Source: Prochlorococcus sp. AG-418-C09 (GTDB taxonomy: Bacteria; Cyanobacteriota; Cyanobacteriia; PCC-6307; Cyanobiaceae). From it: a stretch of DNA of 39,538 nt. A program made the position numbers and the translations under genes. The notes under the pieces were generated by a model. The model was not told the origin of the DNA. It saw nothing but the letters and a program-made list of their open reading frames with translations, and ran no database searches. Shown here in pieces: positions 26,297 to 36,786 of this stretch. The stretch is taken from contig QCLS01000010.1 of NCBI GenBank assembly GCA_003214355.1, positions 1 through 39,538 on the forward strand, given 5' to 3'. The first letter of the stretch is position 1. Every line of letters starts with the position of its first letter.

Positions 26297-28051
26297 ATGC
26301 GTAGGCTAAAAAAAAGGTTATTAAATTTAAAACCACTTGATCAAAGAAGATTGAAGTCTGTTTATATTTTTGCATTAGTTTTGATTGTTGGTTTGTTTGG
26401 AAGAATAGTAAATTTACAGGTTATTAACTCTGCATTGCTTGATGCCAAAGCAAGAGCTATTCAGATTCAAAGGACTAATGCATTGAACGGAAGAAGATCA
26501 ATTGTTGATAGAAATAATAGACTAATAGCCTATGATATTTCTCTTTATAGGTTATGGGCTCATCCTCAATACTTTAATTTCCCAGGTGATATTTCTAGTT
26601 ACAGAAGAAGTATTGAAGAGGTGGTTACTAAATTGGCTTCGGTGTTAGATATTGAAGAGGAAATAATCCTTTCAAAATTTATTAATGAAAATACAGGGGT
26701 TAAATTATTTGATGCTTTAACAGAAGAGGAAGCTAGCGAAATCAGAGAGCTGTATATCAGTGGATTGGACTTAGAGGAGTATTCCCAGAGAATCTACCCT
26801 CAAGGAAATATTTTTTCAAATATTATTGGGTTTGTTAATGATGAGAATAATGGATCTTCGGGGTTAGAATTACATTTAGACAATCTAATAAGCGTATTTA
26901 GGGAAAGTAGAATATTAAATGAGGGAGGTGATGGAACCCCTCTCCCGGATGTTTCAGGACCTAATGATTTTGTTAATGATGATAGAGATATCATGTTAAC
27001 ACTAGATTCTAGGCTTCAAAAAATAGCATTCGAAGCATTGTCTACACAAGTCGAAGAATGGGATGCAGAAAAGGGACTCGCTATTGTAATGAATGTCAAT
27101 AATGGTGAAATATTATCTTTAGTATCAGTACCTTCCTATAACCCTAATAAGTTTTGGGAATATAATTTGAATGACTTTAATGGATGGTTCGCATTAGATT
27201 TATTTGAACCAGGTTCAACCTTTAAGCCAATTAATCTTGCATTGGCTTTGGAAGAAGAAATTATAGAAAAGGATGGAGTGGTGGATGATAGTGGCAATGT
27301 TTTTATAGGAGGATGGGAAATCGCTAATTGGGACGGGAAAGGCAATGGTCTTATTAATTATCCAGAAGTGTTGCAGTTTTCAAGTAATGTTGGAATGGTA
27401 AAAATCATGAATGGAATGGACCCATCCACTTACTGGGAGTGGCTTAATAAGCTAGGAATTAATAAAACAATCACAACGGACTTATTTGAAATTACACCTG
27501 GATATTTGAAACCTAAAGATATTTTTCTTACCCAACCAATAGAACCAGCAGTCACCTCTTTTGGTCAAGGGTTTTCAATTTCGTCTTTGAAGTTAGCTCA
27601 ACTCCATGCTGCACTTGCTAATGGTGGTTATGAAGTTATTCCTCATGTAACTTATGACTTTAAGCATGAAATTAATAATATTGAGAAAGAACGATATTTC
27701 TCGGAAAATGTAACTAAGATCGTTCTTGAATGGATGGAGAGTGTTGTGAATGAAGGAACAGGCATTGGTGCAATGGTAGAAGGTTATAGAATTGGAGGTA
27801 AAACAGGAACATCTCAGAAAGCAATTGATGGTATATATTCTGATAAGAAAACAGTTAGTTTTATTGCTACATTGCCTATAGATAATCCACAATATCTTGT
27901 TCTTGTGGTCATTGATGAACCAAGCAAGCCTTATGCTTATGGATCAACAGTAGCTGTTCCAGTCGCTAAAGAAATCATTGAAAGTCTAATTGTCTTAGAA
28001 GAGATTCCTCCCTCAACAATAGAAACTAAAATTATTGTTAAAAAACCCTGA
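26297..28051 (+). CDS. ftsI: Peptidoglycan D,D-transpeptidase FtsI / class B penicillin-binding protein
   Basis: A 584-residue class B PBP. TM anchor at about residues 22-39, the N-terminal pedestal with NALNGRRSIVDRNNRLIA, then the transpeptidase domain. S307 in EPGSTFK is the SxxK nucleophile motif, SSN at 362-364 is SxN, and KTG at 502-504 completes the active site. It crosslinks septal peptidoglycan with FtsW. The short spacing to the FtsL-like gene indicates an operon. PBP2 of elongation is the main alternative; the context favours FtsI. Confidence 0.9.
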   Translation: MRRLKKRLLNLKPLDQRRLKSVYIFALVLIVGLFGRIVNLQVINSALLDAKARAIQIQRTNALNGRRSIVDRNNRLIAYDISLYRLWAHPQYFNFPGDISSYRRSIEEVVTKLASVLDIEEEIILSKFINENTGVKLFDALTEEEASEIRELYISGLDLEEYSQRIYPQGNIFSNIIGFVNDENNGSSGLELHLDNLISVFRESRILNEGGDGTPLPDVSGPNDFVNDDRDIMLTLDSRLQKIAFEALSTQVEEWDAEKGLAIVMNVNNGEILSLVSVPSYNPNKFWEYNLNDFNGWFALDLFEPGSTFKPINLALALEEEIIEKDGVVDDSGNVFIGGWEIANWDGKGNGLINYPEVLQFSSNVGMVKIMNGMDPSTYWEWLNKLGINKTITTDLFEITPGYLKPKDIFLTQPIEPAVTSFGQGFSISSLKLAQLHAALANGGYEVIPHVTYDFKHEINNIEKERYFSENVTKIVLEWMESVVNEGTGIGAMVEGYRIGGKTGTSQKAIDGIYSDKKTVSFIATLPIDNPQYLVLVVIDEPSKPYAYGSTVAVPVAKEIIESLIVLEEIPPSTIETKIIVKKP

Positions 28052-28139
28052 AAATCGACCTTTTTTAGTTAGAAAGCTAATTATTGGATGATTTAAATTG
28101 AATAAATAGCTAGTTTAAAAATATATTAATCAATTAAAA

Positions 28140-29138
28140 ATGAAATCCATTTTAGAACAATTGTCATTGATGACTACAGTTGTTGCTGATACTGGGGATT
28201 TAGATGCTATAAAAAAATTCCTTCCAAGAGATGCAACTACTAATCCCTCACTTATCTTGGCGGCAGCAAAGAATCCGGATTATATTCAGCTAATAGATGA
28301 GGCCTTAGAAAATTCAATTAAAATTTTGCCTAGAGACTTTTCAAAAGATGCACTCATTAAAGAGGCTATTGATCAGGTTTCAGTTCTTTTTGGTAAAGAA
28401 ATTCTTGGAATCATTTCAGGAAGAGTCTCTACAGAAGTTGATGCAAGATTAAGTTTTGATATCGAAGCGACAGTAAATAAAGCAAGGAAGTTAATTAAAC
28501 TTTATGAAAAATATGGAATTAATAAAAATAGAATACTAATAAAAATAGCTTCAACATGGGAAGGCATTAAAGCAGCAGAGATTTTAGAAAGAGAAGGCAT
28601 AAGTTGTAATTTGACTTTGTTATTTAATTTCTGTCAAGCTGTTGCATGTGCTGATGCAAATGTTACTCTAATTTCACCTTTTGTTGGCCGTATTCTTGAT
28701 TGGCATAAAGCTAAAACTGGTAAAGATCAGTTTCTACCCCAGGAAGATCCAGGTGTTATTTCAGTAACAAAGATTTTTAATTACTTTAAAGAAAAAGGAT
28801 ACTCAACTGAAGTTATGGGAGCTAGCTTTAGAAATGTTGATGAAATAAAGGAATTAGCGGGATGTGATTTGCTGACTATTGCTCCAAAGTTTCTTGAAGA
28901 GCTTGATAGTGATCATTCAGATTTATTTAAGAAATTAGACAAAGATTCATTGAATCAAATCTCATCAGATTATAAATTTGGTGAAAAAGATTTCAGAGTT
29001 AATATGTTGGAGGATCAAATGGCGAGTGAGAAACTTAGTGAAGGTATAACTGGATTTAGTAAAGCAATAGAGGAATTAGAGTTATTACTATTTCATAGAT
29101 TCTCTGAAATTAATAGCGAGCATTTAATTGCATTGTAG
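28140..29138 (+). CDS. tal: Transaldolase (TalB type)
   Basis: A 332-residue transaldolase. The N-terminal [20 protein letters not shown] matches TalB, and the Schiff-base lysine is in [15 protein letters not shown]. Length is close to E. coli TalB (317), without the long C-terminal extension seen in some cyanobacteria. It moves a dihydroxyacetone unit in the oxidative pentose phosphate pathway, which picocyanobacteria use in the dark. It is preceded by an 88-bp spacer and convergent with the GG-reductase-like gene. Confidence 0.96.
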   Translation: MKSILEQLSLMTTVVADTGDLDAIKKFLPRDATTNPSLILAAAKNPDYIQLIDEALENSIKILPRDFSKDALIKEAIDQVSVLFGKEILGIISGRVSTEVDARLSFDIEATVNKARKLIKLYEKYGINKNRILIKIASTWEGIKAAEILEREGISCNLTLLFNFCQAVACADANVTLISPFVGRILDWHKAKTGKDQFLPQEDPGVISVTKIFNYFKEKGYSTEVMGASFRNVDEIKELAGCDLLTIAPKFLEELDSDHSDLFKKLDKDSLNQISSDYKFGEKDFRVNMLEDQMASEKLSEGITGFSKAIEELELLLFHRFSEINSEHLIAL

Positions 29139-29157
29139 GGGTCTTAAATTTCTTGAT

Positions 29158-30291
29158 TTAACTTTGGCTTCTAAAGATAAGTCTTTTAATTACTCTTTTT
29201 GCAATATCTGAATAATTCATTTCTCCTGATAAGATTTGAGCGATTCTTTGTGGAGCGGTTTTTCTTTTAACTCCTAATTTATAACCCGTCTTGGGAAACC
29301 TATAAAACACATTTGCAATTCTTTTGCCCCAAGCCATAGATTTTCCCCAGTTATTTGTCATTGCTTGTGAGTATTCATCTAAATTAGATGTATTTGATAT
29401 CAAGCATTTATCTATACATTCGGCAGCATAGAAGCTACTTATTAATGCTGGCCTTATCCCTTCAGCCAGAAAAGGGTCGCATAGTGAAGCTGCATCTCCA
29501 ACAACTAATGCATTTTCATGGTTTAACTTATATATGCCACTCCAGATTCTAAGCTTTTTGTGCATTGGTTTATATTTACTATCTATAAAACCGAACCCAT
29601 CTATGATTCCCTTGTTGAGCTCATAATTCTCCAATCCATGATTACCAATAAAGGTACCAAGTCCAATATTAACAGAATCTTTTAATGGGAAAGCCCATGC
29701 AAATCCATATTTAATTGATCCGAAGTCAAATCTAACCGAATCCTTTGAGATATTTCCTAATCCTTCTAATCTAATAGCTAATGTTTTGGCATATTTAGGT
29801 TTTTTAGGACCAAGATTTAAATATGATGCCCACTTTGATTCGGAACCATCCGCAATAACTAAGAATTTTGAATGAATAATAGTTTCATCAGAACAAACAA
29901 AATTCCATACTTCTCCTGATTTATTTATTGAAATAGCTTCTGAAGCCCTGATAATGGTTGTGCCATACTTTAGTGCTTCTTCGAGGATTAACTTATCTAA
30001 CTTTTCTCTTCTTACTACCCAGAATGAAGATCCTCCAGGTATATCGGCAATTACCTTGTCTGATGATTTCCAAGTAAAATGAACACTTTTCACTTTGGTC
30101 TCAATAACTGAAGTGATGTCAGTAGAAATAAAATCTGCCATCGATGCGGCCATACCCCCTGCACAACTTACAAGATCTCTTTTTTGTTGTTTTTCTATAA
30201 CAACTACTGAATACCCTTTCTTTGATAAGTTAAGTGCTGTTGACGATCCAGATAATCCACCCCCAAATATTGCGATATCAAAGACTTTCAA
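29158..30291 (-). CDS. Geranylgeranyl-reductase-like FAD-dependent oxidoreductase
   Basis: A 377-residue flavoprotein. The N-terminal FAD-binding [18 protein letters not shown] gives the GxGxxG fold, and CAGGMAASM follows. A second FAD contact is [21 protein letters not shown], as in geranylgeranyl reductases (ChlP/BchP) and related hydroxylases. I cannot tell whether the substrate is a prenyl chain, a lipid or something else; chlP itself would normally be a distinct gene. It starts at TTG 30291, whose TTGA overlaps the stop codon of frr (4 bp), so translation is probably coupled. Confidence 0.75.
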   Translation of the reverse strand: MKVFDIAIFGGGLSGSSTALNLSKKGYSVVVIEKQQKRDLVSCAGGMAASMADFISTDITSVIETKVKSVHFTWKSSDKVIADIPGGSSFWVVRREKLDKLILEEALKYGTTIIRASEAISINKSGEVWNFVCSDETIIHSKFLVIADGSESKWASYLNLGPKKPKYAKTLAIRLEGLGNISKDSVRFDFGSIKYGFAWAFPLKDSVNIGLGTFIGNHGLENYELNKGIIDGFGFIDSKYKPMHKKLRIWSGIYKLNHENALVVGDAASLCDPFLAEGIRPALISSFYAAECIDKCLISNTSNLDEYSQAMTNNWGKSMAWGKRIANVFYRFPKTGYKLGVKRKTAPQRIAQILSGEMNYSDIAKRVIKRLIFRSQS

Positions 30292-30836
30292 ACTTTTAAG
30301 ATTTCTTTTTCTTTTTCTGAAAGTTTTTTCTCAATAGTTGCAATGCATTGGTCTGTAATCTTTTGTATTTTTTGTTGATTATCTCTTGATTCATCTACCG
30401 ATATCAATCCCTCCTTCTCATCTTTTTTTTCTTTGTCAATAGCATCTCTTCTTATATTCCTTAAAGCAACTTTGCCTTCTTCTGCGTACTTAGATGCTAG
30501 TTTGCAGAACTCTTTTCGTCTCTCTTCAGTTAAAGGAGGTACATTAATACGAATTACTTTACCATCATTATTAGGAGTAATGCCAAGGTCACTCATGGAT
30601 ATTGATTTCTCAATTGCTTGTAAACATGAAATATCAAAAGGTTGTATTGATATTGTCTGAGAATCAATAGTTGAAATTGTAGCTAGTGATTTTATGGGTG
30701 TTTCTGCTCCGTAATATTCAACATTTACCCTGTCTAGTAAAGATGCATTAGCCCTTCCAGTTCTAATGGTATTGAAATTTCTTTGAGTAGCTTCAATACT
30801 TTTATTCATATTGGAGTGAATTTCTTGTTCGTTCAT
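30288..30836 (-). CDS. frr: Ribosome recycling factor
   Basis: A 182-residue RRF of normal length. It splits post-termination ribosomes with EF-G. Conserved segments are [40 protein letters not shown] and the C-terminal helix of the three-helix bundle. It follows pyrH after 18 bp on the same strand, the classical pyrH-frr pairing. It overlaps the downstream flavoprotein start by 4 bp. Confidence 0.97.
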   Translation of the reverse strand: MNEQEIHSNMNKSIEATQRNFNTIRTGRANASLLDRVNVEYYGAETPIKSLATISTIDSQTISIQPFDISCLQAIEKSISMSDLGITPNNDGKVIRINVPPLTEERRKEFCKLASKYAEEGKVALRNIRRDAIDKEKKDEKEGLISVDESRDNQQKIQKITDQCIATIEKKLSEKEKEILKV

Positions 30837-30854
30837 GATTTTTGGTGTTGATGT

Positions 30855-31559
30855 TTAACTTATTAAAGATCCTATCGACTCTCCATCAGCGGCCCTTGAA
30901 ATGTTTCCTTCTTTAAAGATGTCAAAAACTAAAATGGGAATATTATTATCCTTGCAAAGTGCTATGGCAGTGCTATCCATAACGGCAATTTCATCGGTGA
31001 GGACCTGATGGTAGGTAAGTTTCTCATATTTCTTTGCATTAGTATATTGGTTTGGGTCTTTATCATAAACCCCATCTACCTTTGTTGCCTTCATTACAGC
31101 ATCAGCATTTATTTCTGCAGCTCGTAAAGCCGCTGTTGTGTCAGTTGTGAAAAAAGGATTTCCGCACCCCCCTCCAAATACAACAACTCTTCCTTTCTCT
31201 AGATGTCTAATAGCCCTTCTTCTAATATAAGGTTCAGCAATTTCTTGCATTTCAATTGCAGTTTGTACGCGTGTTTCAACACCAGCTCTTTCAAGTCCAT
31301 CTTGTAAAGAAATAGCGTTCATAACAGTGGCTAACATACCAACATAATCTGCTGTTGCTCTATCCATCCCATCAGCAGAACCCTTTAAACCTCGAAAGAT
31401 ATTTCCGCCTCCTACTACAATTGCAAGCTGAACGTTTTTAGAAACAACTTTAGAAACATCTTTAGCTATAGATTGAACTATGGCAGGGTCAATTCCGTAA
31501 GGCTTTTGACCCATTAAGGCTTCGCCGCTAAGTTTTAATAGAATTCTTTTGTAAGTCAT
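30855..31559 (-). CDS. pyrH: Uridylate kinase (UMP kinase)
   Basis: A 234-residue hexameric UMP kinase of the amino-acid-kinase fold. Motifs are [39 protein letters not shown] and DGVYDKDP. It phosphorylates UMP to UDP. It is paired with frr as in most bacteria. A 136-bp AT-rich spacer separates it from cobO downstream on the same strand; wait-free transcription through it is possible, and I see no clear hairpin in it. Confidence 0.97.
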   Translation of the reverse strand: MTYKRILLKLSGEALMGQKPYGIDPAIVQSIAKDVSKVVSKNVQLAIVVGGGNIFRGLKGSADGMDRATADYVGMLATVMNAISLQDGLERAGVETRVQTAIEMQEIAEPYIRRRAIRHLEKGRVVVFGGGCGNPFFTTDTTAALRAAEINADAVMKATKVDGVYDKDPNQYTNAKKYEKLTYHQVLTDEIAVMDSTAIALCKDNNIPILVFDIFKEGNISRAADGESIGSLIS

Positions 31560-31695
31560 TCAATAACCATACCTTTAAGACAGTAGCAAGTAATACGCAG
31601 ATTTCCTAATTTTAAATAAAAATTGCTTTTTTCTCTAAACATTTTTCTAAAGATTTCTTTTTTGACTTCTTTCAAGTTCTAAGGAATTTATAAAT

Positions 31696-32406
31696 TTAGA
31701 ATTCAACGCATTTTTGAGCTTTAATACCTTGGTCTTTAAATGGATGCTTAATTAATTCCATCGTTGTAACTAAATCTGCAGTTTCAATAATTGACTTTGG
31801 AGCACTTCTGCCAGTAAGAACTATATGACTATCTTTATTATCTGTAATTTTAAAAAAATCAATAATGGTGTTTGCATCAATATATCCTAACTTGATTGCA
31901 ATATTTATTTCATCTAGGATGATCAGTCTATATGAGTCATCCTTAATATATTTCTTTGATATTTCCCATGCCTCTTTAACTAATTCTTCATCTCTTATTC
32001 GATTTTGTGTCTCCCAAGTAAATCCCTCTCCTAGAGAATGCCAAGATATATTTCTTGATAAACTCTTTAAGGCTTTTTCCTCCCCTGTTTTCCATGCACC
32101 TTTGATAAATTGAATTATTGCAACTTTATATCCATGCCCTAATGTTCTTAATGCCATTCCCAATGCAGCCGTAGTTTTTCCTTTGCCGTTGCCTGTAAAA
32201 ACTATTATTAAACCCTTTTCTGATTTTCTTATTTTTAATCTTTCTTGCTGAACCCTTTTTCTTGCTTGCATCCGCTCTTGATATAGTTTTTCATTGTCTT
32301 CTGGGGAGTACTTGCCTCCAATACCGAGATTGCCTGCCTTTTCGTCAAGACTTGCTAAATCTTTAACAAAGGATTTTTTGTCATTGCCAAGATTCTTTTT
32401 GGTCAT
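31696..32406 (-). CDS. cobO: Cob(I)alamin/cobinamide adenosyltransferase (CobO/BtuR)
   Basis: A 236-residue CobO-type adenosyltransferase. The P-loop TGNGKGKTTAALGMAL is near residues 71-86, followed by IIQFIKGAWKTGEE. The acidic ILDEINIAIKLGYID and VLTGR are also typical. An N-terminal ~60-residue charged extension is present. It attaches the adenosyl group to the corrinoid cobalt. With cobK at 14633-15424 it supports de novo (pseudo)cobalamin synthesis. It lies 33 bp after the integrase gene on the same strand. Confidence 0.93.
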   Translation of the reverse strand: MTKKNLGNDKKSFVKDLASLDEKAGNLGIGGKYSPEDNEKLYQERMQARKRVQQERLKIRKSEKGLIIVFTGNGKGKTTAALGMALRTLGHGYKVAIIQFIKGAWKTGEEKALKSLSRNISWHSLGEGFTWETQNRIRDEELVKEAWEISKKYIKDDSYRLIILDEINIAIKLGYIDANTIIDFFKITDNKDSHIVLTGRSAPKSIIETADLVTTMELIKHPFKDQGIKAQKCVEF

Positions 32407-32439
32407 TACCTAACTATATTTTTAATTAATTCTATAACC

Positions 32440-33609
32440 TCATATAGATTCTCTCTTCTTGAATTTTAATAGAGCATTATTTACTGCCTTCTGCTGATCT
32501 CTTTTTGTAATCCAGTGATGGTAAGTTTGTGTATGGACATTGACAGAGTGTCCCATCATTCTTGCGGCAACTGAGTCTGGTAAATCATATAGTATAGTTC
32601 TTACTGCCCAAGCATGTCTTAGATCATATGGTTTTATCTTTAGGTTATACCTCTTGAATTGATCAGTAATTCTTTTCCCTACATATTGAAGAGTTGTGCT
32701 TTTTAGATCTTTGTTTATTTTTGGCAAAAGTGTTGGATCTTTGCCTAAGTTGTAAAGTCCAAAATAATCAACCCATTTGGGGTGAAATGGCCAAACTTGA
32801 TGTTCTCCAGTTTTGGTAGTTGGCAGAACTCTTATGATTTTATCTCCATCATCCTGAAGTGATTTTAAATCGCAAAAAAATACCTCATGATTGCGTAATC
32901 CATATGTTGCCATAAGCCCAAATACGTACTGCCAAGATCGGTTCGGGATTTTCCCCCAAAGGTCCTCAATTAAATTATCACTAGGCAAATCTCGGAAGCT
33001 CGCTTTATTTAGTCCATAACCCCTAGCCATTAATTTCCAGTCTTTAGGAAGTTGATAATTTAAAAAACTTGCAAATACACCTAGAGAAGTTCCACATTGT
33101 TTTCTACTTCTACTACCTTCTTTATAAGTTTCTAATGTATTTATAAAAAGCTGATCAAGCTCTTTTAAATTTTTTTCTTTATGGATAGATATTAATCTTT
33201 TAATATAAGGTTTGTAAGAATTATTCCAAGTAGTTTTTCTTGTGCTTGAACGAAAGTCATTTTTCTTTTCATTAAAGAAAAATTCCTCAAATTTATTGAT
33301 TTTCTTTATGAAGTCTTCATTGAAGTTGATTTCCAATGGTTTGATTATTGTTATCCAATTATTCCAGTCAAATTGACTTAATTCTAATTGAAGAATTATA
33401 AGTTGTAATTTCTTTTTTGCCTCTTCCAGACCTAATCTGTCGGCATTAAGTCCTAATGAAATTCTTTGAATTCTTGAAGTCTGTTTATTCTCTTTTGATG
33501 GTAAGGATCCTCTAATATTAAGTTTTTCTCCGCGTTTTTCAATTCTTAGCTTGCAACCTTGAGCCGCAAACTTTTTATTTATGGAATCAATTTCATGAAT
33601 TATGTTCAT
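32440..33609 (-). CDS. Tyrosine recombinase / phage-integrase family protein, solitary
   Basis: A 389-residue site-specific recombinase. The N-terminal 60 residues look like an arm- or AP2-type DNA-binding module with basic beta strands. Residues 110-205 fit a SAM-like core-binding domain. The catalytic set is complete: R239, K266, the HxxR box as Y328-D-L-R331 (Tyr for His is a common variant), H354 in MMGHS, and nucleophile Y363. No tRNA, excisionase pair, phage gene or att-like direct repeat is visible nearby, so it does not look like part of a mobile island. A domesticated housekeeping role, such as chromosome-dimer resolution, is possible but unproven. Confidence 0.8.
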   Translation of the reverse strand: MNIIHEIDSINKKFAAQGCKLRIEKRGEKLNIRGSLPSKENKQTSRIQRISLGLNADRLGLEEAKKKLQLIILQLELSQFDWNNWITIIKPLEINFNEDFIKKINKFEEFFFNEKKNDFRSSTRKTTWNNSYKPYIKRLISIHKEKNLKELDQLFINTLETYKEGSRSRKQCGTSLGVFASFLNYQLPKDWKLMARGYGLNKASFRDLPSDNLIEDLWGKIPNRSWQYVFGLMATYGLRNHEVFFCDLKSLQDDGDKIIRVLPTTKTGEHQVWPFHPKWVDYFGLYNLGKDPTLLPKINKDLKSTTLQYVGKRITDQFKRYNLKIKPYDLRHAWAVRTILYDLPDSVAARMMGHSVNVHTQTYHHWITKRDQQKAVNNALLKFKKRESI

Positions 33610-33628
33610 TAACTTATATAATTATTTT

Positions 33629-33648
33629 TATAATGACATTTTAATGTC
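33629..33648 (+). promoter_or_regulatory. Probable hemH -10 box abutting a 5-bp inverted repeat
   Basis: A perfect TATAAT (33629-33634) lies 39 bp before the hemH ATG. It is followed directly by GACAT (33635-33639) and ATGTC (33644-33648), perfect inverted repeats around TTTA. The -35 (TTCATT at 33605-33610, 18-bp spacer) is weak. The repeat would cover the predicted transcription start, so it could be an operator or a 5'-end hairpin. Confidence 0.45.
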
Positions 33649-33673
33649 CTTTTTCAATCTCCATAGAATCTAA

Positions 33674-34849
33674 ATGGAAAAAATTGGTGTCCTATTATTA
33701 AACCTAGGAGGCCCTGAACGTATAAAAGATGTTGGCCCATTTTTATATAACCTTTTTGCTGATCCTGAGATTATTAGGTTACCTATACCTGCATTCCAAA
33801 AACCACTTGCTTGGCTTATTAGCACATTAAGAAGTACAAAATCTCAGGAAGCTTATCTTTCAATTGGAGGAGGTTCTCCTATCAGGCGGATTACAGAACA
33901 GCAGGCCAGAGAATTACAAAGTAAGTTGAGGAATAGTGGAGTAAATGCAACAACATATATCGCCATGAGGTATTGGCATCCTTTTACTGAGTCAGCCATA
34001 GCAGATATTAAGGCTGACGGAATCGATCAAGTAGTGGTGCTGCCTCTCTACCCTCATTTCTCTATCAGTACAAGTGGATCAAGTTTTAGAGAACTTAAGA
34101 AATTGCGAGAAAAAGATACTGAATTTCAGAAGATTCCAATTAGATGTATTCGTAGTTGGTTTAGTCAATCAGGATATATAAAGGCAATGTCTGAGCTGAT
34201 TTCTGAACAAATATTACTTTGTTCCTTCCCTTCAGATGCCCATGTTTGTTTTACTGCTCATGGTGTGCCAAAAAGTTATGTCGAGGAGGCGGGAGATCCT
34301 TATAAGGAGCAAATAGAAGATTGTTCAATCTTAATTATTGATGAACTTGAGAGAAATTTAGGATTTAGCAATCCATATACTCTCTCTTATCAAAGTAGAG
34401 TTGGTCCTGAAGAGTGGTTAAAACCATACACTGAAGATGTCCTAGAAGGACTTGGTAAGCAGAAAATTAAAGATCTCGTTGTAGTGCCAATTAGTTTTGT
34501 AGGAGAACATATTGAAACACTGCAAGAAATTGATATTGAATACAAAGAGATTGCACTGAAAGCAGGAATTACTAATTTTAGGAGAGTTAAAGCTTTAAAT
34601 ACTTACCCTACTTTTATTGATGGGTTGAGTGATCTAGTAATGTCATCTTTGCAAGATCCAATTATTGATTTAGATCAAGCATCCAAGCTACCCAGAAGAG
34701 TAAAATTATATCCTCAGGAGAAATGGCAATGGGGATGGAATAATAGCTCTGAAGTATGGAATGGGAGGGTCGCAATGATTGTATTTTTAATTCTTTTTAT
34801 TGAACTTTTATTCGGATCAGGACCTCTCCATAAATTAGGGATCCTTTAA
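33674..34849 (+). CDS. hemH: Ferrochelatase with C-terminal chlorophyll-binding (Hlip-like) helix
   Basis: A 391-residue HemH. It inserts Fe2+ into protoporphyrin IX. Core motifs are [20 protein letters not shown], the catalytic His in [10 protein letters not shown], and [14 protein letters not shown]. After the ~345-residue core and a linker comes a membrane helix carrying EVWNGRVAM, the ExxNxRxAM chlorophyll-binding motif of high-light-inducible proteins. That extension, typical of cyanobacterial and plastid type II enzymes, anchors it in the thylakoid and couples heme synthesis to chlorophyll status. Its promoter lies in the 64-bp spacer to the divergent integrase. Confidence 0.97.
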   Translation: MEKIGVLLLNLGGPERIKDVGPFLYNLFADPEIIRLPIPAFQKPLAWLISTLRSTKSQEAYLSIGGGSPIRRITEQQARELQSKLRNSGVNATTYIAMRYWHPFTESAIADIKADGIDQVVVLPLYPHFSISTSGSSFRELKKLREKDTEFQKIPIRCIRSWFSQSGYIKAMSELISEQILLCSFPSDAHVCFTAHGVPKSYVEEAGDPYKEQIEDCSILIIDELERNLGFSNPYTLSYQSRVGPEEWLKPYTEDVLEGLGKQKIKDLVVVPISFVGEHIETLQEIDIEYKEIALKAGITNFRRVKALNTYPTFIDGLSDLVMSSLQDPIIDLDQASKLPRRVKLYPQEKWQWGWNNSSEVWNGRVAMIVFLILFIELLFGSGPLHKLGIL

Positions 34850-34860
34850 AACATTAACTT

Positions 34861-34876
34861 TTGAGTCCTTACTCAA
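34861..34876 (+). terminator. Short hairpin after hemH
   Basis: TTGAG (34861-34865) and CTCAA (34872-34876) form a 5-bp stem with a 6-base loop, 11 bases after the hemH stop. There is no following T-run, so its strength as a terminator is doubtful. Confidence 0.25.
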
Positions 34877-34923
34877 GCAATAATTTCTGACATTAGGTTT
34901 ATAAATTAGGCAAAATTCCTTGT

Positions 34924-34950
34924 TTGAGTTTAATATTTAATATATATATT
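34924..34950 (+). promoter_or_regulatory. Possible ilvB promoter
   Basis: TTGAGT (34924-34929) and TATATT (34945-34950) are separated by 15 bp, shorter than the usual 16-18. The pair lies just before the GTG start at 34962, so the predicted leader would be only a few bases. Confidence 0.25.
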
Positions 34951-34961
34951 TAGTTTCTTAA

Positions 34962-36731
34962 GTGACCCTTACTTCAACAACTGTACAAAAGGGAGATTCG
35001 GGGCATAAATATCCTCAATGGATTACAGGTGCTGATGCACTTATGGATTCTCTTAAAATACATGGTGTAAGAGTTATCTTTGGATATCCTGGAGGTGCAA
35101 TTCTTCCGATATATGACGCTGTTCACAAAGCAGAGAAAGATGGCTGGTTAAAGCATTATATGGTTAGGCATGAACAAGGCGGCTCTCATGCTGCAGATGG
35201 ATATGCACGATCCACAGGGAAAGTAGGTGTTTGTTTCGGAACTTCTGGGCCAGGTGCAACAAATTTAGTTACAGGGATAGCAACTGCACAAATGGACTCT
35301 GTTCCATTAGTTGTAGTAACAGGCCAGGTTCCTCGTCCAGCTATAGGTACAGATGCATTCCAAGAAACTGATATTTTTGGAATTACTTTGCCGATAGTTA
35401 AGCATTCTTGGGTTATTAGAGATCCTGCTGATATAGGTAAAGTTGTTTCAGAAGCCTTTTTTATTGCTTCATCAGGGCGACCAGGCCCAGTATTAATTGA
35501 TATTCCCAAAGACGTAGGTCAAGAGTTTTTTAATTATAAACGCGTGTTACCAGGGGAAGTTATACCAAAAGGATTTAAAGTTAATTTAGCAATAAAAGAA
35601 AACGATATTGATAATGCTATTGAGTTAATAAAAAAATCAAACAAACCATTGCTTTATGTAGGTGGGGGAGCGGTATCATCTGGCGCTCATGAGCAAATTA
35701 AGACTTTATCTGAGAATTATCAAATACCTGTGACGACAACATTAATGGGTAAAGGAGTCTTTGATGAAAGAAATAACTTATCTTTAGGAATGCTTGGCAT
35801 GCATGGTACAGCCTATGCAAATTTTGCTGTTACTGAATGTGATTTATTGATAGCAGTTGGGGCTCGGTTTGATGACCGTGTAACTGGCAAGTTAGATACT
35901 TTTGCACCTAATGCGAAAGTCATTCATATTGATATTGATCCTGCCGAGGTTAACAAGAATAGACTCGCTAATGTAGCGATAGTATCAGATGTATTATCAG
36001 CGCTGAATGAGATTAATGCAAAATTCTCAGAGGAAGACACTCAAATAAATACTTCACAATGGCTAGAAAGAATTAATTCTTGGAAAAGAAAACATCCGTT
36101 ATTTATTCCTCCTCAAGAAGGTGCAATTTATCCTCAAGAAGTCATAATAAAGATAAAGGAATATTGTCCTGACGCATTCATTACAACGGATGTAGGTCAG
36201 CATCAGATGTGGGCTGCTCAATATCTAAGAAATGGACCAAGAAAATGGATAAGTAGTGCTGGTCTTGGAACAATGGGTTTTGGATTGCCTGCTGCTATTG
36301 GAGTAGAGGCCTCAGATCCATCAGAAGAGGTAATTTGTGTTGCAGGTGATGCAAGTATCCTTATGAATATTCAAGAACTAGGAACTATCTCCCAATATGG
36401 ATTAAATCTAAAAATTGTAATTGTTAATAATCGTTGGCAAGGGATGGTAAGGCAATGGCAAGAAAGTTTTTATGATGAAAGGTATTCTGCTTCTGATATG
36501 AGTAATGGTGAACCTGATTTTGTTAAACTCGCTGAATCATTTGGAATTAAAGGATTTCTAATAGAAAGTAGAAACAATTTCAATGATACTTTTAAAGATG
36601 CATTAAATTTTAATGGACCAGCTCTTATAAATGTGCATGTTAGAAGAGGTGAGAATTGTTATCCAATGGTTCCTCCTGGAAAAAGCAATGCTCAAATGGT
36701 TGGTTATATTAATAATGAAGATGTCTCTTGA
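34962..36731 (+). CDS. ilvB: Acetolactate synthase, large catalytic subunit
   Basis: A 589-residue ThDP enzyme. It condenses pyruvate (or pyruvate plus 2-oxobutyrate) in valine, leucine and isoleucine synthesis. Motifs are [16 protein letters not shown], the catalytic Glu in [30 protein letters not shown], and the ThDP/Mg motif [14 protein letters not shown]...NNRWQGM. It starts at GTG 34962. No regulatory subunit gene (ilvN/ilvH) is adjacent, so it must be encoded elsewhere. The small secreted-protein gene follows after 55 bp. Confidence 0.97.
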   Translation: MTLTSTTVQKGDSGHKYPQWITGADALMDSLKIHGVRVIFGYPGGAILPIYDAVHKAEKDGWLKHYMVRHEQGGSHAADGYARSTGKVGVCFGTSGPGATNLVTGIATAQMDSVPLVVVTGQVPRPAIGTDAFQETDIFGITLPIVKHSWVIRDPADIGKVVSEAFFIASSGRPGPVLIDIPKDVGQEFFNYKRVLPGEVIPKGFKVNLAIKENDIDNAIELIKKSNKPLLYVGGGAVSSGAHEQIKTLSENYQIPVTTTLMGKGVFDERNNLSLGMLGMHGTAYANFAVTECDLLIAVGARFDDRVTGKLDTFAPNAKVIHIDIDPAEVNKNRLANVAIVSDVLSALNEINAKFSEEDTQINTSQWLERINSWKRKHPLFIPPQEGAIYPQEVIIKIKEYCPDAFITTDVGQHQMWAAQYLRNGPRKWISSAGLGTMGFGLPAAIGVEASDPSEEVICVAGDASILMNIQELGTISQYGLNLKIVIVNNRWQGMVRQWQESFYDERYSASDMSNGEPDFVKLAESFGIKGFLIESRNNFNDTFKDALNFNGPALINVHVRRGENCYPMVPPGKSNAQMVGYINNEDVS

Positions 36732-36786
36732 GATCATTTATTTCTTTATTTGCTTTGTGATATAAATAAATAATTATAAACAATCT

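Noticed and set aside
31560-31695. tRNA or small RNA in the pyrH-cobO spacer
   Set aside because: No cloverleaf, no T-loop-like GTTCGA motif, and no stable inverted repeat were visible.
33611-33650. A dif-like site next to the recombinase
   Set aside because: The only palindrome there is a 5-bp repeat attached to the hemH -10 box; it does not show an 11-6-11 dif architecture.
32440-33660. Integrase as evidence for a prophage or genomic island
   Set aside because: Flanking genes are core metabolic genes and I found no tRNA, att-like direct repeats, excisionase or phage genes next to it.
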